A stretch of 64,000 nucleotides of DNA from Lysobacterales bacterium (GTDB taxonomy: Bacteria; Pseudomonadota; Gammaproteobacteria; Xanthomonadales; Ahniellaceae), in assembly GCA_016182785.1 (NCBI GenBank), contig JACPFU010000004.1, positions 248,001-312,000 of the forward strand. The letters run 5' to 3'. The notes beneath the pieces were generated by a model. The model had not been told where the DNA came from. It did no database searches and saw only the letters and a list, made by a program, of their open reading frames with translations. How positions within the stretch are numbered: the stretch's first letter is position 1; each line of letters begins with the position of its first letter. The position numbers were made by a program, and so were the translations under genes. Shown here piece after piece: positions 44,620 through 54,834 of the stretch.

Positions 44620-44633
44620 TTGACTCCGATCAA
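44620..44633 (-). promoter_or_regulatory. FNR/Anr box of the nap operon
   Basis: Minus strand reads TTGATCGGAGTCAA: TTGAT-N4-GTCAA against the FNR/Anr palindrome TTGAT-N4-ATCAA, one mismatch. The centre (44626.5) lies 63 bases before the napE ATG and at about -41 from the predicted start. Expected regulator: an FNR/Anr-type protein activating the operon when oxygen is low. The 44564-44739 gap is a divergent promoter region. Confidence 0.7.
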
Positions 44634-44739
44634 CTCGGCGCCCTCGCCGGCGGGGAATCGTCCGCGTCACTGGCGAAACCGGTCGCGGACTCGTCAAGCT
44701 TCGCGGATGGATCGAAGACGGGCACGAACAGCGGATGGA

Positions 44740-45237
44740 ATGAGCAGGCGGCCAATGCGCGGCGGATGCGGGCGAGTGCTGCGACAGAGCGCCTGTGTGT
44801 TGCTGGTGCTGGCGTCCGGCTGCGCATCCCTGGGGCGTGATGCGATGAGACTCCAGTTTCCGCCGTTGCCATTGGAACCGGGTGAGGCGGTCGTCGCAGT
44901 GGATGCCAGTGTCGAGTGCGATACGCAACTGCAATGGCGTCCGCTGCCGCAGTCCTGGACTGCCGTTGTGCAGACCCGCGATGGCGTGAGCCTGATCCAG
45001 TCGCGTTTGGCAGCGGGCGCGGCCGGTGCAGCGGAGCGCCTGCCGTTCACCGACGCAGACGGTCGGCTGCCGACGCTTCTCGTCGTGGACGCTGACGACG
45101 ACTGCGGGCTCTGGTCGATCGAGCTGGAAGTGCGCAAGCCGGTTCCGGAACGCGATGCTGCGGCGAGCGACGTGTTGCTGCTCGACTATGCCTCGCACGG
45201 ACTCTGGTACCGCCACTCCGGAGCATCGCTCGAATGA
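44740..45237 (+). CDS. small lipoprotein of unknown function
   Basis: 165 residues from ATG 44740 (44755 is possible). Lipobox LASGC gives lipidated C28. The mature region is beta-rich ([59 protein letters not shown]). No family recognised. It overlaps the ruvC start by four bases, an odd partner for a DNA-repair operon, so transcription may enter ruvC from here. Confidence 0.65.
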   Translation: MSRRPMRGGCGRVLRQSACVLLVLASGCASLGRDAMRLQFPPLPLEPGEAVVAVDASVECDTQLQWRPLPQSWTAVVQTRDGVSLIQSRLAAGAAGAAERLPFTDADGRLPTLLVVDADDDCGLWSIELEVRKPVPERDAAASDVLLLDYASHGLWYRHSGASLE

Positions 45238-45752
45238 CCCGCATCCTCGGCATCGACCCGGGGTCGCAGCGCACCGGGATCGGCATCATCGATGCGATGC
45301 CGGACGGGAAGTGCGTGCATGTGTTCCATACCGCGCTGCAGTTGCTCGACAACGAGACCTTCCACCTGCGCCTGAAGCAGATCTACGACGAGATTGGCGG
45401 CATTCTGGAGGAGTACCGGCCGCAGGAGGTCGCGATCGAGCGCGTGTTCATGGCGCGCAATCCGGACTCGGCACTGAAGCTCGGGCAGGCGCGCGGCGCG
45501 GCGATCGTCGCGGTGGTCGGCAAGGGCCTGGCGCTGACCGAATACGCGCCCAAGGAAGTGAAGCAGGCGGTGGTCGGCAGCGGTTCCGGCGACAAGACCC
45601 AGGTGCAGCACATGGTCGGCGTGCTGCTGTCGCTGCCGGGCAAGCTGCAGGCCGATGCCGCCGATGCCCTCGCGATCGCATTGACGCATGCGCACACCCG
45701 CGCCAGTCTCACGCGCCTTGGAATTCCGCGAACGGCCTGGAGACGGCGATGA
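45234..45752 (+). CDS. ruvC: Holliday junction resolvase RuvC
   Basis: 172 residues. Cuts Holliday junctions after RuvAB branch migration. Catalytic acids visible: D8 (GIDPG), E69 (AIERVF), D141 and D144 ([11 protein letters not shown]). TGIGIID and [19 protein letters not shown] are family motifs. Stop overlaps ruvA start by four bases. The C-terminal RTAWRRR is the only unusual part. Confidence 0.97.
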   Translation: MTRILGIDPGSQRTGIGIIDAMPDGKCVHVFHTALQLLDNETFHLRLKQIYDEIGGILEEYRPQEVAIERVFMARNPDSALKLGQARGAAIVAVVGKGLALTEYAPKEVKQAVVGSGSGDKTQVQHMVGVLLSLPGKLQADAADALAIALTHAHTRASLTRLGIPRTAWRRR

Positions 45753-46342
45753 TTGGACGCCTGCGCGGCGTGTTGGTGATGAAGGCGCCGCCGGCGCTGA
45801 TGATCGACGTGAACGGCGTCGGCTACGAGCTGGAAGCGCCGATGTCGACCTTCTACGAGCTGCCGGAACTCGGCCGCGAAGTCACGCTGGTCATCCACTA
45901 CGCGCAGAAGGAGGACGCCGTGAACCTGTACGGCTTCCAGTCGGAGCGCGAACGCGGGCTGTTTCGCACCCTGCTCAAGGTCAGCGGCATCGGCGCCAAG
46001 ACGGCGCTGTCGATCCTCTCCGGCGTTTCGGCCGATGCGTTCGCGCGCATGGTCGCGACCAGCGACATCACCGCGCTGACGCGCATCCCCGGCATCGGCA
46101 AGAAGACCGCGGAGCGCATTGTCGTCGAGCTCCGCGACAAGCTCGGCGCGGGTTTGGCGCCGAACGCGGCGGGTGGCGTGAAAGCGGTGGCGAACGACCC
46201 GCTGGCCGAGGCCGCGGCGGCGCTGGAGCAGTTCGGCTACAAGCCCGTGGAGATCGCCAAGCTGTTGAAGGATGCGGCCGAACCCTCCGATTCGGCCGAG
46301 ACAATCATTCGCAAGGCACTGAAGGCCGCATTGCGCACCTGA
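45749..46342 (+). CDS. ruvA: Holliday junction helicase subunit RuvA
   Basis: 197 residues. Tetrameric junction-binding subunit of RuvAB. OB-fold start [27 protein letters not shown], two helix-hairpin-helix motifs ([16 protein letters not shown] and [16 protein letters not shown]), a flexible linker and a C-terminal RuvB-contacting domain ([19 protein letters not shown]). Long upstream open frame is shadow. Fifty-four bases separate it from kup. Confidence 0.97.
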   Translation: MIGRLRGVLVMKAPPALMIDVNGVGYELEAPMSTFYELPELGREVTLVIHYAQKEDAVNLYGFQSERERGLFRTLLKVSGIGAKTALSILSGVSADAFARMVATSDITALTRIPGIGKKTAERIVVELRDKLGAGLAPNAAGGVKAVANDPLAEAAAALEQFGYKPVEIAKLLKDAAEPSDSAETIIRKALKAALRT

Positions 46343-46396
46343 GATGGCTACACTACGCGACCTTTTTTCCGGGCCTCACGGCTGATACCGGGTCTT

Positions 46397-48286
46397 ATGG
46401 GCAATCCCAACGAGCAGAATGGAGCCAAGGCCGGCGTCGCCGGCCTGGCGGTTGCAGCGGTCGGCGTGGTCTTTGGCGACATCGGCACCAGCCCGCTGTA
46501 CACCATGCGCGAGGCCTTCCACGGGCCGCACGCGATGGCGGTGAACGAGACCAATGTCTTCGGCGTGCTGTCGCTGGTGTTCTGGGCGTTGATCCTGGTG
46601 GTGGCGCTGAAGTACGTGGTCTTCATCATGCGCGCCGACAACCGCGGCGAGGGCGGCATCATGGCGATGATGGCGCTGGCGATGAAGGCGGTCGGCGACC
46701 ACAAGCGCGCGCGCCGCTTCATCACCGTGCTCGCGCTGCTCGGCGCGGCGCTGTTCTATGGCGATGGCGTGATCACGCCGGCGATGACGATCATGGGCGC
46801 GATCGAAGGACTCAAGGTGGCCGCGCCGGCGTTCGGGCAGTACGTGGTGCCGCTCACGCTGGTCGTCGTGGTCGGGCTGTTCGCGTTCCAGCGCAGCGGC
46901 ACGGCGCGCGTCGGGGCGGTGTTCGGTCCGGTGATGATGTCTTGGTTCGTGGTGCTGGGCGCGCTCGGGCTGGCCGAGATCCACGAGTACCCGAGCATCC
47001 TGAAGTCGCTGAACCCGTGGTACGGCGTGCTGTTCTTCGCCGAGCACCCGATGATGTCCTTCCTTGCGCTCGGCACCGTGGTGCTGGCGATCACCGGCGC
47101 CGAGGCAGTGTATGCCGACATGGGGCATTTCGGTCGCACCCCGATCCGCATTGCCTGGTACTGGATCGTGTTCCCGGGATTGGTGCTGAACTACCTCGGC
47201 CAGGGCGCGCTGATCCTCGCGCACCCGCAGAAGGCGGTGAATCCGTTCTACCTGCTGGCGCCGGACTGGGCGCTGTACCCGATGATCGGCCTCGCCACTG
47301 CGGCGGCGGTGATCGCGTCGCAGGCGGTGATCTCCGGTGCGTTCTCGGTCACGCGCCAGGCGGTGCAGCTCGGCTTCGCGCCGCGCATGCAGATCAAGCA
47401 CACCTCGGACGAGACCGCAGGCCAGATCTTCGTGCCCTGGATCAACCGCTTCCTCGCCGTCGCGATCATGCTGGTCGTGGTCGGCTTCGGCACGTCTTCG
47501 AGCCTGGCCGCGGCCTACGGCATCGCGGTCACCGGCACCATGCTGATCGACACCATCCTGGCGCTGATCGTTGCGCGCATGATGTGGCGCTGGAACAAGT
47601 GGATCGTGATCGCGGTCGGCGCCACCTTCATCACGATCGACAGCGCGTTCCTGGCCGCGAACGCGATCAAGATCCCCGACGGTGGCTGGTTCCCGCTGGT
47701 GCTCGGCGCCGCGCTGTTCCTGCTGATGTCGACCTGGCGCAAGGGGCGCTCGCTGGTGGTCGCGCAGATGCGCAAGGAGAGCCTGGCGCTGGCGCCGTTC
47801 ATCACCTCGATCGCCGCGCACCCGCCGTTGCGTGTGCCCGGCACCGCGGTGTTCATGACCGCGAACCAGGAAGGCGTGCCGCACGCGATGCTGCACAACC
47901 TCAAGCACAACAAGGTGCTGCACGACCGCAACGTGCTGCTCACGGTCGAGACCGTGGAAACCCCGATCGCCGAGCCCGGCGAGCGCATGAAGGTCGAGCC
48001 GCTTGGTCACGACTTCTACGCGATGTACCTGCGCTTCGGCTTCGCCGAGGAGCCGAACGTGCCCAAGGTGCTCGGTCGCTGCGAAGCCTGCGGCCTGCCG
48101 TTCGACATGATGGACACGACCTTCTTCCTGTCGCGCGAGACCCTGATCCCGAGCCAGGAGCAGGGCATGCCGCTGTGGCGCGACAAGCTGTTCGCGTTCA
48201 TGGCGCGCAACGCGCAGTCGGCCACGCAGTTCTTCCAGATCCCCGGCAACCGCCTGATCGAGCTCGGCACCCAGGTCGAGATCTGA
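46397..48286 (+). CDS. kup: low-affinity potassium transporter Kup
   Basis: 629 residues, normal length. Inner-membrane K+/H+ symporter of the KUP/HAK/KT family. The first helix has VGVVFGDIGTSPLYTMREAF (GDIGTSPLY is the family signature); about twelve helices follow, then a cytoplasmic tail of about 180 residues (FLSRETLIP, FFQIPGNRLIELGTQVEI). The gene sits between ruvA and ruvB, an arrangement I recall from Xanthomonas relatives. No obvious RBS stronger than weak GGA. Confidence 0.97.
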   Translation: MGNPNEQNGAKAGVAGLAVAAVGVVFGDIGTSPLYTMREAFHGPHAMAVNETNVFGVLSLVFWALILVVALKYVVFIMRADNRGEGGIMAMMALAMKAVGDHKRARRFITVLALLGAALFYGDGVITPAMTIMGAIEGLKVAAPAFGQYVVPLTLVVVVGLFAFQRSGTARVGAVFGPVMMSWFVVLGALGLAEIHEYPSILKSLNPWYGVLFFAEHPMMSFLALGTVVLAITGAEAVYADMGHFGRTPIRIAWYWIVFPGLVLNYLGQGALILAHPQKAVNPFYLLAPDWALYPMIGLATAAAVIASQAVISGAFSVTRQAVQLGFAPRMQIKHTSDETAGQIFVPWINRFLAVAIMLVVVGFGTSSSLAAAYGIAVTGTMLIDTILALIVARMMWRWNKWIVIAVGATFITIDSAFLAANAIKIPDGGWFPLVLGAALFLLMSTWRKGRSLVVAQMRKESLALAPFITSIAAHPPLRVPGTAVFMTANQEGVPHAMLHNLKHNKVLHDRNVLLTVETVETPIAEPGERMKVEPLGHDFYAMYLRFGFAEEPNVPKVLGRCEACGLPFDMMDTTFFLSRETLIPSQEQGMPLWRDKLFAFMARNAQSATQFFQIPGNRLIELGTQVEI

Positions 48287-48400
48287 ACAAGTCGCCGCGA
48301 GCGCCCCGGCGCTTGCATCGGGATCGATCCCGAGCCTGACGGGTCTGCCCCACTTGGCAAACGCGCAAGGGCATGCCTGCAAGCGCTGTTCGCGTGCCGC

Positions 48401-48431
48401 CAGAAAGAAACGGGGCCCATTCGGGCCCCGT
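48401..48431 (-). terminator. intrinsic terminator of the 48454-51069 gene
   Basis: 9-bp stem ACGGGGCCC (48410-48418) with GGGCCCCGT (48423-48431) and a 4-base loop. On the minus strand the stem is followed by TTTCTTTCTG, a T-rich tract, just past the stop of the large secreted-protein gene. On the plus strand only a short TCGTTT follows, so it may also work weakly for kup. Confidence 0.75.
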
Positions 48432-48453
48432 CGTTTCGGGATTGCGTCGCCGG

Positions 48454-51069
48454 TCAGCCGACCATGCGGCCTCGGCCGAAGGCCCAGGTCAGCGCCAGTA
48501 CGGCACCCGCAAGCAGTGCCAGCATCCACGGCGACAACGCCGGGACCGGTACCTGGTTGAACTGCCCGAGCTGCAGCTGCACGCTGTTGTCGACGCTGGT
48601 CGAGGCCGCGTTCGGATTGCCGACGAGGTCGGTCGCAACTCCTGCGGCGATCGACGCGGTGAGCGTGCCGTTGGCAATCGCCCCGCTGACCGCGACGTTG
48701 AAGACCGTCGGGCCGCCGCTGACAACGGCGGTGGTCGAGCCGGCGCTGCCGCCGAGAGTCAAGTCGCCGGTCGCGAAGCCAGTGACCGGTTCGCTGAACG
48801 TGACCGTGAAGTTGACCGGCTGGCTTGTGGCCGGGTCGGACTGGCCTGCCGCCTGTTCGATGGTGACGGTCGGTGCGACGCCGTCGAAGTCCACCGTGTT
48901 GTCGGTGCTGGTCGACGCCGTGTTCGCATTCCCCGCGGCATCGGAGGCGGCAGCGGCGCCGACCGAGGCGATCACCGTGCCCGCGCCGGTCATGCCGGAG
49001 ACGGCGACGTTGTAGGTCGTGCCGCTGCCGCTCACCGTGGCCGTCGTCGCGCCGGCGGTGCCGCCGAGGGTGACGTCGCCTGTCGCGAAATTCGCGACGG
49101 ACTCGCTGAACACGACGGTGAAGTTGATCGGCGAAGCGTTGGTCGGATCGATCTGGCCTGCGGCCTGGTCGATCGTGACGGTCGGCGTGGCGTTGTCGAA
49201 GTTCACCGTGTTGTCGGTGCTGGTCGACGCGGTGTTGTCGTTGCCGGCCGCGTCGTTCGCCACCGCGGCTGCGATCGAAGCGATCACGGTGCCCGGTCCG
49301 GTCATGCCGGAGACGGCGACGTTGTAGGTCGTGCCGCTGCCGGTCACCGTTGCGGTCGTGGCGCCGGCGGTACCGCCGAGGGTGACGTCGCCGGTCGCGA
49401 AGTCGGCGACGGATTCGCTGAAGACCACGGTGAAGTTGATCGGCGAGGCGTTGGTCGGATCGAGCTGGCCAGCAGCCTGGTCGATGGTGACGCTCGGCGG
49501 CGTGACGTCGGGCGCATAGGTGACGGTGTTGTCCGTGCTGGTCGACGCGGGGTTGCCTTGCTCGACGACATTGGCGCCGATGGACGCGACGACGGTGCCG
49601 TTACCGGTCATGCCGGACACGGCGACGTTGAAGGTCGTCGGACCGCCGGTGATGGCGGCCGTGAGTGTTCCGGGGGCGGTGCTGCCGGTGAAGCCGATGT
49701 CGGCGCTGGTGAAGTCGGTCACGGCCTGGTTGAAGACGGCGGTGAAGTTGATCGGCGCTGCATTGGCCGGATCGGGCTGGCCAACGGCCTGATCGAGGGT
49801 TACCGAGGTCGGTGCGATCGAGAGTCCGCCGTCCGTGCTGCCGACCAGGTACACGCTTCCGCTGCCGGCGGGCAGGCTTTCGGCAACAATGGCGAGCTTT
49901 GCGGAACCGGTCTGTTGGATGCCGAGCAGCAAGCGTGCGTCGACGCTTGCCCCATTCGCCAGCGGAGTGCCAAGGGTGATGGCGCCGACCGACATCGACG
50001 AATTGAAGCCGCCTCCGTTGGGCTGGCTGGGCGGCTGTTCCAGCGTCGTTCCCTGAACGGTGACGTTGCTGGTGCCGGAGCCGCACGGTGGGCGATCCAC
50101 GGTGACAACCACCGATGAAGACGTGCGCGGGCGGTAATCGGCGAATCCGCTCGGCGCCGGGAACGTGGTCAGATCGACCACTCGGAAGCGCAGTCTCGTG
50201 ATGTTTCCGCCGGTGTTGTTGGTGAACGTGAGGCGGACATCGCTGGTTCCAAAGGTCGAGTTGTTCGGCGGATCGCTGGTGAAATCGCGCACATAGTTCG
50301 GCGGGCTGATCTGTGTCACGCAGGAATCGAGGGACGCGGCGGTGATCGAGAGTCCGCCCCCGCCGAGCGGGCTGCTCAGGTTCTGCGGGCCGGGTGCGCC
50401 GAGGCGCTGGCCGGCACCGGCGCTGGTGCCATTGGTGTCGACGAACACGAAGTCGGCGGCGTTGTTGCCGGTGTCTGCAGGCGCCGAAATCGTGCAAGGC
50501 GTCATCGTCGTGATCGATCCGCCCTTGCCGCATTCGTCGCGATGGAAGGCGTAGTCGATCGAGAACGGCGTCAGTGCGGGATAACCCGTGCCTTCCTTGT
50601 ACGTGGTGTTCGCTTCGCTGGTGGAGCCGACGGCGTCCATGCGGTTCGCCAACGTGAAATTCACCGCGACCGAGGTGTTGAACACCGCGATGCCGGCGTT
50701 GTCCGGGATGTCGGTCACGTAGGTCGCATCGCCGGTCGCCGTGGTGCCATTGCCAGCGGGATAGGACGCCAGCGAGTAGGCGACCGAGTTCACGCAGAGG
50801 TAGTGGCCGCGGTTCGGGATCACCGTGCCGTTTGGAATCACGCAGCGTGCGACCCCATCGGACGCTGCAACGCCGTAGCCAGTGCCGCCGCCCGCGACCG
50901 TGTGGTCCACGCCGGAGTTGTTGTAGATCTCGATGAACTCGTCGTTCGCGCCGCTCGGACCGCGCACGCGAAATTCGCTGATGACCAGTTGCGCCATCGC
51001 TGCGGGTGCAGCCACAGCCAGTGCAAGCACCAGGAGCGCTTGGATTCTCGGGGACGTATGCCAGTTCAT
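48454..51069 (-). CDS. LTD-Ig repeat protein with IPTL-CTERM-like tail
   Basis: 871 residues. Signal peptide 1-26 (PAAMA). A lamin-tail-like domain ([24 protein letters not shown], residues about 27-170), a middle region, then four immunoglobulin-like repeats of about 103 residues ([29 protein letters not shown]). C-terminus [21 protein letters not shown] then Arg-rich residues resembles IPTL-CTERM, an exosortase-type signal. GGAGAGAGC before ATG 51069 sets the start. Sits in antisense between kup and ruvB. Confidence 0.87.
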   Translation of the reverse strand: MNWHTSPRIQALLVLALAVAAPAAMAQLVISEFRVRGPSGANDEFIEIYNNSGVDHTVAGGGTGYGVAASDGVARCVIPNGTVIPNRGHYLCVNSVAYSLASYPAGNGTTATGDATYVTDIPDNAGIAVFNTSVAVNFTLANRMDAVGSTSEANTTYKEGTGYPALTPFSIDYAFHRDECGKGGSITTMTPCTISAPADTGNNAADFVFVDTNGTSAGAGQRLGAPGPQNLSSPLGGGGLSITAASLDSCVTQISPPNYVRDFTSDPPNNSTFGTSDVRLTFTNNTGGNITRLRFRVVDLTTFPAPSGFADYRPRTSSSVVVTVDRPPCGSGTSNVTVQGTTLEQPPSQPNGGGFNSSMSVGAITLGTPLANGASVDARLLLGIQQTGSAKLAIVAESLPAGSGSVYLVGSTDGGLSIAPTSVTLDQAVGQPDPANAAPINFTAVFNQAVTDFTSADIGFTGSTAPGTLTAAITGGPTTFNVAVSGMTGNGTVVASIGANVVEQGNPASTSTDNTVTYAPDVTPPSVTIDQAAGQLDPTNASPINFTVVFSESVADFATGDVTLGGTAGATTATVTGSGTTYNVAVSGMTGPGTVIASIAAAVANDAAGNDNTASTSTDNTVNFDNATPTVTIDQAAGQIDPTNASPINFTVVFSESVANFATGDVTLGGTAGATTATVSGSGTTYNVAVSGMTGAGTVIASVGAAAASDAAGNANTASTSTDNTVDFDGVAPTVTIEQAAGQSDPATSQPVNFTVTFSEPVTGFATGDLTLGGSAGSTTAVVSGGPTVFNVAVSGAIANGTLTASIAAGVATDLVGNPNAASTSVDNSVQLQLGQFNQVPVPALSPWMLALLAGAVLALTWAFGRGRMVG
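48650..49800 (-). repeat. four Ig-like repeat units, near identical in DNA
   Basis: Repeats of 306-312 bases (102-104 codons) lie within the gene at 48454-51069. Matching points CATGCCGG occur at 48991, 49303 and 49609. The two best-matching units are about 90% identical by eye, so recent duplication or conversion is likely. Confidence 0.85.
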
Positions 51070-51228
51070 CGTTGCTCTCTCCATGGATGCGAATGCCGCC
51101 GGGTTGTACCGCGTCATCGGTCAATCTTTGATGAAAACCCGTTTTCCGGCAGATGGTTCGCCGCAAGCGCTGCGGAAGTCGCGCAACCGCCGATGGCATA
51201 CTTGGACGGTCTCAGGAGCGTTGTTTTC

Positions 51229-52268
<1,040 letters not shown>

Positions 52269-52272
<4 letters not shown>

Positions 52273-52667
52273 GCGCGTCATTCGTCTGGCCGGTCCGCGT
52301 CTACTACGAGGACACCGATGCCGGCGGCGTCGTCTACCATGCCCGCTATCTGCATTTCCTGGAACGTGCCCGCAGCGAATGGCTGCGCAGCATCGGCATT
52401 GATCAATCGCGGCTGAAGCGCGAACGCGGGCTGGTGTTCGTGGTCGGCAAGCTTTCGCTATCCTTCCGCCGCCCCGCGAAGCTCGACGACGAGCTGCTCG
52501 CCAGTTGCGTCCTGGCCGAACGGCGCGGGGCCAGCCTTCGTTTCACGCAGGAATTGCGCAAGGCCGGGAGCGAGCAGTTGCTGCTCCAGGCCGAAGTGCT
52601 GGCAGCCTGCGTGGATGCAGAATCCTTCCGTCCGACGGCGCTGCCGGCGGACCTGTTTCCGGAGTAA
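52269..52667 (+). CDS. ybgC: acyl-CoA thioesterase YbgC
   Basis: 132 residues from GTG 52269. Hot-dog-fold thioesterase of the Tol-Pal cluster. [24 protein letters not shown] carries the catalytic aspartate (EDTDAGG) and conserved Tyr/His. [19 protein letters not shown] is the second strand pair. The role in the Tol system is uncertain. The gene overlaps ruvB by four bases (GTGA), and tolQ starts three bases after it. Confidence 0.93.
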
Positions 52668-52670
52668 TCG

Positions 52671-53453
52671 ATGCCCCAAGTCCTGACCCTGCTCAGCCTC
52701 GCCGCCAGCGCGGCCGCACCGATCGAGCTGGCGGAAGCCGCCCAGACCGTTGCCGCCGTTGCGCCGCAGGGCGGCGGCTTCGACATCATCAAGCTGGTTC
52801 TCGGCGCTTCGTTGCCGGTCAAGCTCGTCATGGGCCTGCTGCTCGCCGCATCGCTGATGAGCTGGACCATCATCCTCGGCAAGCGCAGCATCCTGGAGCG
52901 GTCGAAGAAGCGCGCCAACGAGTTCGAGGAGCGCTTCTGGTCCGGCGGCGATCTGGCCGCCCTGTTCAAGGAAGTCTCGGCGCCGGGCAAGGAAAGCGAG
53001 GGGCTCGCCGGGATCTTCGAGGCCGGGTTCCGCGAATTCGCACGCCTGCGTTCGCGCCGCACCATGGACCCGCGGATCATGGTCGAAGGCGCGCAGCGTG
53101 CGATGCGCGCCGCCGCCGGGCGCGAGGTCGACCGGCTGGAGAAGGACCTCGAATTCCTCGCCAACGTCGGTTCGATCTCGCCCTACATCGGCCTGTTCGG
53201 AACGGTCTGGGGCATCATGATCGCGTTCATGGACCTGAGCACCGCCAAGACCGCGACCATCGCGACCGTGGCGCCGCCGATCTCCGAAGCCCTGATCGCC
53301 ACCGCGATGGGCCTGTTCGCGGCAATCCCGGCGGTGTGGGCATTCAACCGCTTCTCGAACCTGGTCGAGCGCCTGAACGTGCGCTTCGACGCGTTCCAGG
53401 AAGAGTTCTCCTCGATCCTGCAACGCCAGGCGCACGTCGAGGACAACCATTGA
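52671..53453 (+). CDS. tolQ: TolQ
   Basis: 260 residues. Inner-membrane motor subunit of Tol-Pal (MotA/ExbB family) that uses proton flow to act on TolA during outer-membrane constriction. Three helices: about 54-75, 165-190 and 205-225. GIFEAGFREFARLR, ANVGSISPYIGLFGTVWGIM and TVAPPISEALIATAMGLFAAIPA are diagnostic. An N-terminal Ala-rich extension (about 30 residues over E. coli) is probably lineage-typical. Confidence 0.96.
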   Translation: MPQVLTLLSLAASAAAPIELAEAAQTVAAVAPQGGGFDIIKLVLGASLPVKLVMGLLLAASLMSWTIILGKRSILERSKKRANEFEERFWSGGDLAALFKEVSAPGKESEGLAGIFEAGFREFARLRSRRTMDPRIMVEGAQRAMRAAAGREVDRLEKDLEFLANVGSISPYIGLFGTVWGIMIAFMDLSTAKTATIATVAPPISEALIATAMGLFAAIPAVWAFNRFSNLVERLNVRFDAFQEEFSSILQRQAHVEDNH

Positions 53454-53486
53454 CCCCGTGCATGCGCCCCGGACGTTGGAGCGGCC

Positions 53487-53933
53487 ATGGCCACCGCCGG
53501 TAGACATCGCAAGCGCCGCAAGCTCAAGTCCGAGATCAACGTCGTTCCCTACATCGACGTGATGCTCGTGCTGCTGATCATCTTCATGGTCACCGCGCCG
53601 ATGCTGAACCTCGGCGTCGACATCGACCTGCCGGAATCGAACGCCAAGTCGGTGTCGCTGGATTCGGAACCGGTGCTGGTCAGCATCGCCCGTGACGGCA
53701 CCCTGTACCTGACGCTCGGCGACGAGAAGCGCGAAGCCATCGGCATGCCCGAACTCGGCAGCAAGGTCGCGGCCTTCATCCGCCAGAACCCGAAGGTGCC
53801 GGTGCTGGTTGGCGGCGACCACAGCATCGACTACGGCCAGGTGTACGAGATCATGGTCGTGCTGCAGCAGGCCGGCGTGCCACGGGTCGGACTGATGAGC
53901 CAGCCCGCCGGCGACAAGGCGAAGGCGCGCTGA
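53487..53933 (+). CDS. tolR: TolR
   Basis: 148 residues. One membrane helix with the proton-path aspartate (VVPYIDVMLVLLIIFMVTAPML, residues about 18-39), then a periplasmic domain (DLPESNAKSV, PVLVGGDHSIDYGQVYEIMV). Forms the motor with TolQ. It starts 33 bases after tolQ; one base separates it from tolA. Confidence 0.96.
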   Translation: MATAGRHRKRRKLKSEINVVPYIDVMLVLLIIFMVTAPMLNLGVDIDLPESNAKSVSLDSEPVLVSIARDGTLYLTLGDEKREAIGMPELGSKVAAFIRQNPKVPVLVGGDHSIDYGQVYEIMVVLQQAGVPRVGLMSQPAGDKAKAR

Positions 53934-53934
53934 C

Positions 53935-54834
53935 ATGGCCGAGCGCCGCGACGACACCCTGCTGGCCTTCGGCGGTTCGCTGCTGTTGCACGCCGGGCTG
54001 GTGGCGATGGTGTTCGTGGCGATCTGGCTGAAACCGACGGTGCAGCCGGCGGACGTCGCCGGCCCGGTGATCGAGGCGGTGCTGGTCGACTTCACCGCGC
54101 CGCCGTTGCCGGCGGCGTCCGCGAAGCCGAAGCCGGCTGCGCCCAAGCCGCAGCCGGCGAAGCCGCCGCGGCCGGTGGATCCGGAACCGCCCAAGCCGGC
54201 CCCGGCGCAGGATCGCATCGACCAGGAGAAGGTGCGGCTGGCGGCGGAGGCGCTGGAAAAGGCCGAGCGCGAGCAGGAGGAGTTGCGCAAGCAACAGCAG
54301 ATCGATCTCGATCGCCAGGACGAGTTGACGCAGATGGAGCGCGAGCGCCAGAAGCAGCTCGAAGACATCCGCAAGCTGCGCGAAGAAGCCGAGCGCAAGC
54401 GCAAGCTCGAGGAAATGAAACTGGCGCAGCTGCAGGACAAGCAGAAGCAGACCGACGCCGACAGGCAGCGCGAGCTCGAGCAGCAGCGCATGGCCGAGCT
54501 CACCGCCGCCGAGGCGCAGCGCGCCGGCACCAATGGTCGCGACGATTCATTGAAGGGTCAGTACATTGTTGCGATAAGCCAGTGGGCCGACCGCAACTGG
54601 CGGCGGCCGGACACCCTGCGCGAGGGCTTTCGCTGCATGCTCACGGTCAAGCAGATCCCCGGCGGCGACGTGATCGAGGTGAACGCCTCGAACTGCGTCG
54701 GCGATCCGCTGGTCATCCGCAGCGTCGAAGCCGCGGTGCAGCGCGAACCCTTGCCTTATCGCGGTTTCGAGTCGGTGTTCGAGCGCATCGTGACCATCCC
54801 GTTCTGTTACCCAAGAGAGATCTGCATCCAATGA
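53935..54834 (+). CDS. tolA: TolA
   Basis: 299 residues. Anchor helix 13-32 (GSLLLHAGLVAMVFVAIW), a Pro/Ala/Lys linker, a charged coiled coil (about 95-200, rich in EKAEREQEELRKQQ), then the C-terminal domain that binds Pal and colicins (YIVAISQWADRNWRRP, REPLPYRGFESVFERI). Shorter in the coiled coil than E. coli TolA (421 residues). Overlaps tolB by four bases. Confidence 0.95.
   Translation: MAERRDDTLLAFGGSLLLHAGLVAMVFVAIWLKPTVQPADVAGPVIEAVLVDFTAPPLPAASAKPKPAAPKPQPAKPPRPVDPEPPKPAPAQDRIDQEKVRLAAEALEKAEREQEELRKQQQIDLDRQDELTQMERERQKQLEDIRKLREEAERKRKLEEMKLAQLQDKQKQTDADRQRELEQQRMAELTAAEAQRAGTNGRDDSLKGQYIVAISQWADRNWRRPDTLREGFRCMLTVKQIPGGDVIEVNASNCVGDPLVIRSVEAAVQREPLPYRGFESVFERIVTIPFCYPREICIQ

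Noticed and set aside
32817-45233. prophage or integrative element
   Set aside because: No integrase, phage structural gene, att repeat or tRNA boundary is seen; several unrelated small insertions explain the region equally well.
46376-48529. 717-codon open frame opposite kup
   Set aside because: Exactly antisense to a strongly conserved transporter; composition is His/Arg/Asp-rich shadow. Similar long antisense frames opposite napA (41634-43400), tolQRA (52458-54533) and the kinase (61453-63555) are rejected for the same reason.
48650-49800. CRISPR array
   Set aside because: The repeats are about 306-312 bases, in frame, and code for Ig-like domains; there are no short repeats with unique spacers.
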